Made by a program: the position numbers and the translations under genes
DNA from: Owenia fusiformis
Lineage: Eukaryota; Annelida; Polychaeta; Sabellida; Oweniidae
Length of the DNA: 64,000 nt
Direction of reading: 5' to 3'
Assembly: GCA_903813345.2 (NCBI GenBank)
Contig: CAIIXF020000007.1
Location: forward strand, 26,386,698-26,450,697
The notes under the pieces: model-generated
Seen by the model: the letters and a program-made list of their open reading frames with translations, nothing else
Told to the model about the DNA's origin: nothing
Databases searched by the model: none
Shown: in pieces, positions 45,101-57,100 of the stretch
Position numbering within the stretch: position 1 is the stretch's first letter
Layout: every line of letters begins with the position of its first letter

Positions 45101-48100
45101 TTTATATATAGATTGTGAAAAAATTTATCCCCCTACCCAGATATTTCAGGGGGGTCAACTGAAAATGGACTTTAATTTATAACTTTGGAAGTACTGTATG
45201 TGAGGTATAAACCTATTTGTTCACCAAAATTTATGTAATAACATCAGTAACTAAGAAAAAACATTTTTGATATGCAAATAAGCTAATTTGCATAATTTAA
45301 CCCTTATACAGTCATAAAAACCGTTAAATGACAAAACGATAAAATACGACATTTATTTTAATCGACCTCTCATGAAGTTATAACTTATGAAATAATTCAT
45401 ATAGTTGCATTTATATATGTATAACAGATGTGCAAAATATTAAAAGTGTATCTTACATAACGACTGTGGAAAAAATTCTCCCCCTACCCTCACCAATATT
45501 TATGTTATATCATCAGTTATTCAGAAAAAATATTTTTTGATATGCGAATAAGCTAATTTGCATAATTTAACCCTTATAAAGTAATAAAAACCGTTAAATT
45601 ACGAAGTGATAAAATATGGCATTTACTTTAATTGACTTCTTATGAAGTTATAACTTCGAGAAAAAATTTACAACAGATATGCACAATATAAAGAGGTTAT
45701 TTTATATAATGAGTTTGAAAAGAATCTTACACCCTACCTTAATAATATTGAGGGCTCGGGGGGGGGGTTAAAGAAAATAATAGACTTTAACTCATAACTT
45801 TGAAATAATTGAAGAGCTTATATTTCTTCGCTGAAAATTGAGAAATCACATCAATAATGAAACAAATATTACATGGGGACAATACTATATTTCAACTAAT
45901 TTGCATAATTTAAGCTTCAAACAGTCATGAGAATCATTATAAGGCAAAGTGGTTCTATACTGAAATTGACTTCACATGAAGTAAGGACTTTGACAATATA
46001 TCCTTTCTTAATACTAGCATTTAAATGGAAAAATGATATCAACAATTATAAAGCTATTTTTCCCAACTATTTCAATGCCCATGGAGATTTTCATAGATAT
46101 AATACTAGAGGCAAATCAAACTTCACCCTTCCTGAAGCAAAACTGAAAATTATGGCAAAAAACAATAGCCTTTAGTGGTTACTCCATATGGAACAATCTC
46201 CCAGAAGAAATACAAAAGTCAAATTCCATTTCTTTTCTTAAATCAAAACTGAAGAAGCATATTCTCTTAGCTTATTAATCATTAGTTGACTATATCATTT
46301 CTTGTTTCTTCAGTAAGAAGGGTAGGCTCTCAAGGGAGGAAGATGGGCCAACCTGGGGGCTGCTCCAAACTACTTAAGATTTAAAATAATAATTCTGACC
46401 ATACCAACCTTGGGGAAGGTAAAATAATAACTAATATTTTATAAGAATCACACTTTTAACGATTATTTGCGTCAATGCGGTAGTCTGGTATCTTTAAATA
46501 ATAATTAATGAAGCTACACATTCATAAAATTTCCCCATGGCATATGGCACCTTCTTGGCTTCAAATGAAACGAGCATCATGGATCCCCCATACCTTTATT
46601 TATTATAGTCTAACTTTTGTGATTACATTCCGGTTTGATTCGTTGACAACATAATGATATACTTCATGATTTAACGTACTATATGTACGGGTATTTAAGC
46701 ATCACCTGTGGTGCCACCTATTATTAATAATATGTGTTCACATAATGATTAAATGTATGAATAAATTGAGTTTAATTGAACTTGCAATGTTTCAGAATAA
46801 CCCTTAAAAAGGTAACCATAACAATTCTAAAGTTTATTGAACCATATTCAGAGTCACTGTGGGGACTGGTGTCATATTCTAGGTTGTAGGTACCTGATGC
46901 AGTGAAAATGTCATCATATATGTTTGGGTTAATCCACTTATTCCCGTCCACACTCACTTTCCTTTGAGCTGCATGAACATGCAGCAAAACATTCTGTACC
47001 TGCAGTGGCACATGAGCAAGTGGTTTAACATATTGCTTTGTCCTTGTATCGTTTGCATGTGCAAAATGACTTTGGGATTTTTGTTATATCAAGTTTCGGT
47101 TTTTGGTCATTTTAATGGTCTCAAGAGTAATATGAACCACTTGACATCCAAATCCATTCCCTGGCTCTGGAATCTCAAAAAGTGGTTTGTCAGCATTCAT
47201 TGAAATGTATAATTGTTATAAACCAAAAATGCATACATAGTTAGTGGTAATGCTCTAATATCATTTTGGATGCTGCAAACAAGTGTAATACATCGATCCA
47301 ATGATAGTTTGTTTTTATACTGAAATATAAACAAAAATAACGCAACTCCCTTAGACCAGAGATCGTGCCCATGTGGACAGTCAATGGAGACAGAAACTCA
47401 CTTTAAAGTAGAATGTCATATGTTTGAAAATGAACGATTAAGTCTGTTTGCCTAAATGACTGATATCCATAGTGACTTTTACATGTATACAAGTCTAGGA
47501 AAATATTGTATAATAATGAATGAAAAAAACTGTTCAAAGGACACTTGGAAAATGTATGATAAATATGTTAGTCAAAAGGCGTGAAATAGTTACATGCGAT
47601 GGTCTCTAATAGGTCGGCATCAACCAGGAATTGTTTTAATTCATGTATGTGTCTTAATGTAACATCTTTAGTGTGTTAGACTTTAATTAATAAATTTACT
47701 ACTACTACTAGTATAATATTGTTTCCATGTAATATTTGTTTCATTCTTGATGTGATTTCTCAATATTCTGGCGAAGAAATACATAAGCTCTTTCTTATAC
47801 GATTTCAAAGTTATGAATCAAAGTTTATTATTTTCTTTGATCTTCCCCCAACCCTAAAATATTAGGGTAGGGTGTGAGATTTTTTCACACTCATTATATA
47901 CAATACCCTTTTTATATTGTGCATACCCGTTGTAAATGTATTTTTAGGAATTATTTCACAAGTTATAACTTCATAGAAGTCAATTAAAGTAAATTTCGTA
48001 TTTCATCACTTTGTCATTTAACGTTTTTTATGACTGTATAAGGGTTAAATTATGCAAATTAGCTTATTTTCATATCAAGATATTTCTTCCGAATTACTGA

Positions 48101-51100
48101 CGTTATAACATAAATTTTGGTGAAAGAATTAAGTTTGTACCTCATATAAGTTATGAATTAAAGTCCATTTCCATTTGACCCCCCTCGAATATCTGGGTAG
48201 GGGGACAATTTTTTTCAGCGTCGTTATGTAAGATACACTTTTAATATTTTGCACATTTGTTATACATATATAGATGCATTTTTAGGAATTACTTTATTTG
48301 TTAAAACTTCATGAGAGGTCAATTAGAGTAAATGTCGTATTTTATCGCATCGTCATTTAACAGTTTTTATGACTGTATAAGGGTTAAATTATGCAAATTA
48401 GCTTATTTGCGTATCAAAAATATTTTTCTGAATTACTGATGTTATTACATAAACTTTGGTGAAAAAATTAAGTTTGTACCTCATATACTTTTAAAATTAT
48501 GAATTAAAGTCCATTTTTATTTGACCCCCTCCCCTCAAAAATCTGGATGGGGGGAGAATTTTTTTCACAGTCTTTATATAAGATACACTTCTAATATTTT
48601 GCACATTTATTAAACATATATAGATGCATTTTTAGGAATTATTTCATAAGTTATAACTTCATATGAAGGCAATAACAGTAGATGTGATATAACATCATTT
48701 CGTCATTTACTAGTTTTTATGGCAGTTTAATGTTTAAATTATGCAAATTAGCTTTTTTTCATTCAAAATATTTTTTTCTTCATTACTGATGTTATTTCAT
48801 AAATGTTGGTGAAAAAATTAAGTTTGTATCTCATATACTTCCAAAGTTATGAATTCAAGTCTATTTTCTTCTGACCCCCCTAAAATTATAGGGCGGGGGG
48901 TATAAAGATGAATATATCTTATTTTCGCAAGTCTCAAACTCTAGATATCACCCCACATCATAAAAGTAACTTATTTTCCAACAAGAACTGAAAAAATCTC
49001 GCGTAATACTTTCCAATATCCATTTTCACTTTCTAGCTGTTTCTCAGAACTTGGGTCCCTGAGTACTAGCCAGGCAATGGGCGCTGACGTTTTAGAATAT
49101 TGAATTTTGATTAATTTACAGATTGAGCAGAACAGATTGACAGATGTCGAGACATCCTGCAGAATTCACTCGTAGTTCACCTCATTCTTTCTTGCAAATT
49201 TTACTGGCTGAAATTATCATTTTAACTTGAAGTGCTAAATAATTCATAAGCATTCCTTCATTTGGTGTCCTATACTGAATGCGAAATCATGAAAGGAAAC
49301 AGTTATTATTTCACTCAAAAATTTGATTTCTGTACGGCACCATGGGCTAATGCTCACCAAACTAAATGATAACGATAACCAAATAACAGAAAAATATCTG
49401 AATGTAATATTGATTATTGATGGTGAACAACTTAAGTATAAATATGCAGTACTTCGGCCTAGTTACATTATATTGAGGACTTACAAGGAATGCATCAATT
49501 ATATCTTGGAAATGTCCTCTGGTCTGACATGATATTTTAGATGGAATCAACTTCAATAAAGATGAAAGATTGAAATGTTTACTTCATAGGTATTCAGCCC
49601 GTAAGAGATGTTTGTATAAATAGGCTTTACCACAATATATTATTTTTATTATTTATTTTTTGTTTCTAGGTCAAGCTTTCAAGGTCTCTTGAAGTCTATA
49701 TAGGCCTATTTTGTTTACATGAATCCTGCAAACCTTCCAAGGTTAATTTATACTCTGATAGCAGGCAAATATTTTATGATCAGTTATTCAAGTGCAGTGG
49801 AGACGTGCAGGTCACCATGACATCTAGTTATAAATATTAACTATAATTACTAGAAGAAGAAACTAGGTGTATTCTACATTTGTACCTTTCACTCAAATTC
49901 AGTTGAAAGAATTTAATGTCCATCCGTGGTCTAGTTTTTCTAAAATGTCAAATAGATAAATAATTTTTGCTAAATGAATTACAGTGAAACCTGTGAAAAG
50001 TGAAAACCTATAGAGCCACAAAAATGTGTTCACTGTGTATGTTTTTAAAATAAACTGTTGAAAACTGTTGAATGTTAAAAATAGGATCATAAGTTATAAC
50101 CATATCCATTGTTGTATAAGAGAGAAAATCAAATGTTATTACAGTGTACAGTATATGTACAGTAAAACCTTTCTAAATAGAACACTTTTGTTATCTCTAA
50201 AAATGTTACAAATGGGAGGTGTCCTACTTATCGAGATTCATTTAACAATAAGTCAGTTGGTTTCTTAGTTAGTTTAAGTTGGACTCTGAAAAGCATTCCA
50301 CTAACAGAAGTGTTTCACATTTATAGGAGTTCCTCTTTACAGGTTTCACTGTACATTATACAGAAAAACAATGTTCATATAATGGGTTTTGGAGCAATGT
50401 TCTTCAATGACTAAATGGGTCTTGTGGTATTCAAAATATAACCTTGCAATGTTGGTCATATCCACTCCACAGTAGCCCCAGGCGGATGTAAATATCTAGA
50501 GTCGAGTGTAAAATTAAAGTGCCTTGCCACATTGTCTAACATGAAAAACATGAAATTTGTCATTGTTTAATATTATAGTATAGAACAAAGTCAATTTTAA
50601 GTACTTTCATAAACATATTACTTTTTTTAACCTGTGAGTATACATAACATTTATCATAAGTTACAATACTGGCGAGTGTAATTTTTTTTATTGGCGAGTG
50701 TGAAAAGTCGATTGCCACTTGTCGAGTGATAATAAAATCCTTAGACCCACACTGCCTTGGCTATTCTAGTTATCCTTATAGTCTCTAACATTTTTGTGGA
50801 TGGTGTTCTCATTCTGCAGTTTGGTGGTTGGCATTTGTAACAAATGGCATGTGGTGACACTGCATGTTAATACCTTGTTTGATATTGTAAATATTGCATT
50901 AATCTTAAAACCATTATATATGTAATTTCAGAAATCTCTTGGCAGTACATCATGTCTTCAGAACAGACAGGCCTCAAGCTCAACCGTAAGTACACATACC
51001 TAGTAATACAGTGTTCTCCCCGGGATTTGTGTAGGGAGGATTTTTAGGGCAATATTTGAAGTTTTTTTAGGTTATTTCAAAATTAATGGTTTTGTAATTT

Positions 51101-54100
51101 TTAGTGCAACCTATTAAAAAATTTGTTAATAAAAATTTGGTATCCATTTTATGATTTTTAAAATTTTATTTTAGGTGCATTTAGCTATTAGGGATAAATT
51201 GAGCAGTAAGGAATTAGTAAGATGAGCAGGGCCACAGAGAAATACGTGGAATGGTGGCTATAACATGCTATTTTTATTAGTTTTATCTTTTGGCGATTCA
51301 TATAGCAATGTGGCTATTTTGAGAAATGGTCTTTGGCAGTCTTATCTGACACTTATAAAATATTCAATGGAATTTGCTACTCTTGTATAGCCATCATCTA
51401 GTAACATCAACTATTACATCATATTATAGTATTCATTCCAAAGACCTGGTTTATAAAATTGGTATGTTCCTAAAAATTAATGAATCTGGTGGCAGCTCTG
51501 TATTAACCGGCATATCTGATATTAAAGTGTGTACAAGACTTAGATCAATACTCAATGACATTATGCCCTTGCCCCTATACAGTTCCTAAGATCACATAAC
51601 TATCAAACCATATATGATATTATAACCAACATAAAAATTCTGGCCATTCGGGCTTTCAATTAGGCTGATTAGAATTAAACTAAGAAAATTCCAAGTGAGT
51701 TATTCTTCCGTCTTATTTTCTCGGGAAATTAATGATAGTTATTATTTTTTGCAAGGTAGTGGGTAATGTATTGCATCGTATTCAGAAATACTATTGATTA
51801 TCTGAGTTTTTTATGTTATTGATTTTCTTTGCAGGATCTGAAAGAAAATTTAGCGAGATTGATCCCCGAAAAACAGGCTCTCATTAAAGAATTTCGAGGA
51901 AAGCATGGCAACACCAAAGTTGGCGAGATTACAGTTGACATGGTAACATTGGTTCAAGCCATCTTTCTTTGACTTCAATCTATAATTTTACTTTGATTTT
52001 TATGTCACCGCCATAAGTGGTTTCTGTAACAAATGGCATGTGGTGACATTTTGCATGTTAATACCATTTATCATTATGTCACCATCAAGAAGTGGTCATC
52101 TGTAACACATTTACACCCTTGTACAATTCCATCCATTTAAGATAACTTTAAGGTAGTGACATTTTTTCTATATGAATGTCTTGTTTGCTCATTTTGTTGG
52201 GATGTATATTTATTAGTAGATTATCCCATGGATCCCAACTAAGTGTCAACTGAATATTGATTATCTTAAAAAAAACTGAAATTACATGTTTATACTGACA
52301 TTGACTTGTTTGGTTGGCATCTGTTTGAATAAGGCTGGGATAGATAAATGAAATGTTTAGTGTATCATCGATTACAAATTACATTATAAATATACATTGG
52401 GGGCTACATTTGAAAAATTGAAAAATGAACCCTGGTCCTAGCTTATTTCAACAGAATCATGTATTTTCGTACATAATTTCGAGGCTACAAAAATAAAAGG
52501 CATTATACCCAGTCTTAACAAGACACAATATGCTAGATTCTAACATGATATGTGATGTCACAATGACGAGAACAATTGATTTATTGGTCTATATTGGGGT
52601 ATGTATGACCTGTAAATTTCAATATATACCAAAAAATGTAATGACTATTACAATTGCATACTCACCCCCTCTGAACCAATTTAGTCACAATATAGACATG
52701 ACAGATGTCAATATGTGACGTCAGTTTCATTATTGATATCTTTGCAAACTATTTAGCTAGAAGGAAATCTGGTAAATAGAATGTCCAAAACATTAGAATT
52801 TTTCAGATTGAAAATAATCAAATCGGAAGAAACTTAGGTTTTATCATGTTAGAATCGTAACAAAGACCTCGATTCTATGATTTATGGCAAATATATGACC
52901 TCAAATTTTATTCTGCCCATTGCCAAAGACCTCAATCGCTACGTGATTTCGGTCTTCTAACAATGAACAGAATAAAATTTTGGTCATATATTGCGCCATA
53001 AATCATAGAATCTTGGTCTTTATTCCTTAAATATAACATGTTCTAAATATTTTACCCAACGATGGTATTGTTAATAGATTGGACTGTATTATATTTTGTA
53101 GATCTATGGTGGTATGAGGTCGATGAAGTCCATGGTTACAGAAACATCTGTACTAGACCCAGAGGAGGGCATCAGATTCAGGGGATACAGTATCCCAGAA
53201 TGCCAACAGCTGCTCCCTAAGGCTCCTGGGGGAGATGAACCTCTCCCTGAGAGTCTATTCTGGCTCCTATGCACCGGTGAAATTCCCACTGAAGACCAAG
53301 TCAAAGCTATTTCAAAGGTACATCTATATCTAGCAAATCAAGACTTTTCAAAACCTAAATTTTGGTTTTGAACGAAGTGCCCTTTTGATTTCAGACACAA
53401 CTTTATATACTGTTGGACCATGGCTTTCAAGAATATACATGTGGGGGTTAAATGAGAAACGTTGTACAAATTTGAACTCAAACCTGTCTGTCTTCTTGAA
53501 ATATAACTAACTACCATGGCTGTGACAGTCTTCAACATGTCACTGAGGCAGGTTATAGAAAGGCTGCATATGATTACCTCCATATTTCAAAGATGTCAGG
53601 TTGCATAACAAAACCTTGGATCTGTCTTACAATACTATGAATGTTAACTGTGGGATCAATTTGAGTCCCTTTGCCTCATGTCAACATTCTGGAAGTATCA
53701 TACTAATTGATTTTTTCTAAAAAGTATTATCCATTCAAGAATGGGGTAGAGTGCCAGAGGAACTTGTCACATAGCAGGAGTAAATGAAGCATTTTGACAA
53801 TGCATAATTTTTGCATTATTTACACTTTTCTCAAATAATATCTCACCTGATGTTTCACTTCTTCAATCATATTCATAATTAATAGGGAAATAATGTCTAA
53901 ACTCAAAAAAGAACTTAAAAAAGTTAAAATGGCCCATACCAGAAATGCTGGTTCATATGGTGAGATCTGTCAGTACCATCACGAAATTTGAGAAACATGA
54001 ATTTTCGGGAATTTTTTCAGTAATGCGTTGCATAATTTGCTCGTTTTGGTGCATAATGTCACTTTTGTCTGCATAATTCTAGGATCTGTGGCTAATACCC

Positions 54101-57100
54101 TCAAAAACCATTTTAAAATATATCCTGTATATTTTAGGAATGGGCCAATAGAGCTGACCTTCCACAACATGTAGTTGCCATGTTAAACAACTTCCCAAAC
54201 AATGTACATCCCATGGCCCAGTTCAGTGCAGCCATCACAGCCATGAACAGCGAGAGCAAGTTTGCAAAGGGGTATGCCTCTGGTACTATGAAGAAAGCAG
54301 ACTACTGGGAGGTGGGTACAATTGTTTTTATTTTGTTTTTGTTATTTCACTACCACAAGTGGTGATTATCTACATTTTCTGAAAAAATGAGAGGGATATG
54401 TGAAAAAATCACAAAATGAGAGCATTTTTATCAGAATATATGGATCGCCCCTTGTATTGTCATTTTTATGGATGGTGTTCAGCAGTTGGTGTTCAGAGTT
54501 TGGTGGCTGTAACAAATGACAAGTAGTGCCATTTTCCATGTTAGTGCCTTGTTATGATTTGTAAAAGAAATGCAACCGAAAGAAAATTTTGTCATCCTGT
54601 AGTTTTCAATTGTTTTGTATCGTTTGAGTTAGTTTTGTTTAGTTTTAGATAGTTTCATATCGTTTTAGTAATTTTTGTTTAGTTTTAGCTTATTTTTGTA
54701 TATTCTACACTGTAGTGACCAATATGTTATTGTAAAGATACGACAGCAGAGAGCCAATAAAAGAAATATATCTATTTCAGAAAGTGTATGAAGATTCAAT
54801 GGACTTGATTGCCAAACTTCCCACAGTGGCTGCAACAATTTACTGCAACCTGTATAAAGATGGCAAAATTGGGGCTATTGACCAAGACACGGATTGGTCA
54901 GCCAACTTTGTAAATATGCTAGGATATGATAACCCACAATTCACAGAGCTCATGAGACTATATTTAACCATACACAGGTTGGTATTTGTACATACATACA
55001 ATAAAAAAAGTCCCAGAAAGTTAATTCATATTCTATACTTTTCACTTTAAGCGTTTGATATTTAGTGTGGGGGAGGGGTTTGCTTTGCTAGATTATCTCA
55101 CATTAATGAAGTCTCATCAAAATTATAAGAAAACTGCTCACCTGTTCAACTTGAAATTTTTACACACGCAAAAGAAGATATTTCTGTCCAAAGTATTATT
55201 TCAGGTGAAAGTTGAGTTTTATTTGGGTTGACTAAGACTCGGAGTTGTGATGATCATAATAACCATAATTTATTTAAACATTTATATTCATGGTTAAAAA
55301 AGTCAACAAAAAGTTAATAGTCAGCTTCAGCTTAAATGGAAGAGAGTCAGACGTCAAACATGAGATTAAATTTTAATGTATTTAACAACTTTGTTTTCCA
55401 GTGATCATGAAGGTGGCAATGTCAGTGCCCATACATGTCATCTTGTGGGTAGTGCTCTCTCTGACCCTTATCTCAGTTTTGCAGCAGCTATGAATGGTCT
55501 CGCTGGACCACTCCATGGCTTGGCCAACCAGGTTAGTCAAAACAAATTAATTTTTATCTAAAAAGTCTAAAGGGAGATTAAAGCATAGTATAGAAGCAGT
55601 TAGTTTTTATATCGCAGAGTTCAATTTTATCAGTTTTCAAGTAATTTTGGGCCGAAATGGTCACATGTAAACACCTTGAATTTTTGAAATAGTGAACCCC
55701 CTTGGCAAAAGCAGACTGCAGGCCTGATAGATTTTATTTGCTTATTTTTATCAAAAGATTTTGTTCCCAATACCCAGCCATCTATCAATAGAAAAGAAAG
55801 ATGTATATTGTGATAAAAGTCAAATGATATGCCCTGTCTGTTTGAGTGACATCTGTCAAATAACATTGGGTTTTGAATGGGTGACTCAGTGTTAATTTTA
55901 GTGATTTTGTTGTATACGCTCATTTCATTTCCTAATGAGTGTATGGACTGATATGAGTCGATGTTCTGGTCACAATTTCTGTGCTCCACATGTGGTATTT
56001 TTGTAGAGATGCGAAATTACCATTTACCCCAAAAATTCCAACTGACTAGAGTAAAGTTAACCTAATATGGCAGGGTATTTAGGTGTAAGATTTTGCCATT
56101 TAAGAGCTTTTGAAATGCTTGAAAGATGACTCTCATATCAAAGGATTTTACTTTGAAAAGTGGTATTTGATGAAATAAATTATCTCAGTTTTGTTAATTT
56201 GGGGGTTTCATTTATGGTGTCTTGAAGCAGGCAGCGAAATGAAAACAATTTTGATGTGAGCGCTATCTTTTAGACGATGTTCATTTTATAAGCATGAAGT
56301 CCTTTTTGCTAGAAATAAATTTGAATGATGACTTAAATCATTGAACTATCTTATTATGCATGAACACTAGTACAGTAAAACCTGTCTACGTCGAACACCT
56401 TTGTACATCTAAAAAGTTCCACCCAGGAGGTGTTCCACTTTTAGAGGTTCATTTAAAGCTGCCCTTTTCAAAAAAACGCAATATTTGGTTGTTCCCGAGT
56501 AATATTTTGAGCTATAATGAGAGAATATACAATAATAAACAAATGGGGAAAATGCTGTGCAAAAATACTCGCGAGAAAGGTGTTATTATGATGATTGGTC
56601 CTTCGATTGCTCGGATGATCGGCCAGCCATTTGATTTTTCGAAGATTTCTAAATTTAGAATATCACGTGACTAGCTAATTAGAAATTTAGATAAGATCCG
56701 TTAAACTACTCAAGTGAATAAGTGATGTCGGGGTAGTGCACTGGTAGAACGCTCGCCTAGCAGACGTCTCGGGTTCGAATCTCGGCTTGATTTTTAATTT
56801 TTTCTATTTATATTGTTGGCTTTGATTTTACGCTCAAAAAACATTTATAACTAAGTCAACTTTATATTAAAACATTTATTATCTTGTCACTTGTATGAAA
56901 TGTAAAAAGTAATATATGTCAGCTTATTGCCTTTTCGAGAACAGTCAAGGTTTAACATTAAGTCAGTTGGTCTTAGCTTGGGACTCTGAAATGTTCGACT
57001 AACAGAGTTGTTCCACTTCCAAAGGTTTTTGTTCAACTTCACAGGTTTCCCTGTATTTGTGAAAATATATTTATTTTACTGCGTTTCACAATAAAGTAAA

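Larger units (their letters stand above)
44280..49060. mobile_element. 4.8-kb giant inverted-repeat element in citrate synthase intron 1
   Basis: AGGGACCCA at 44280 is complemented by TGGGTCCCT ending at 49060. The next ~150 bp (GAGTATTACGCGAGATTTTT, TTGTTGGAAAATA, GATATCTAG, TTGCGAAAATAAGATAT) are inverted in the right arm as well. Beyond that, each arm is an array of ~350-bp units: about five on the left (44430-45990), four on the right (47810-48910). Each unit runs from a poly-G/C block through TTTGCATAATTTAACCCTTA. The ~1.8-kb centre carries a LINE 3' tail and an unidentified minus-strand ORF. No transposase is recognised. Confidence 0.75.

Noticed and set aside
51374-51589. 71-codon ORF in citrate synthase intron 2
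   Set aside because: Reading is plausible as protein, but no motif, no splice context and no continuation; left unannotated.
56727-56792. Functional tRNA-Ala gene
   Set aside because: The T arm pairs, but the anticodon and acceptor stems do not, so it is a degenerate or SINE-derived sequence.
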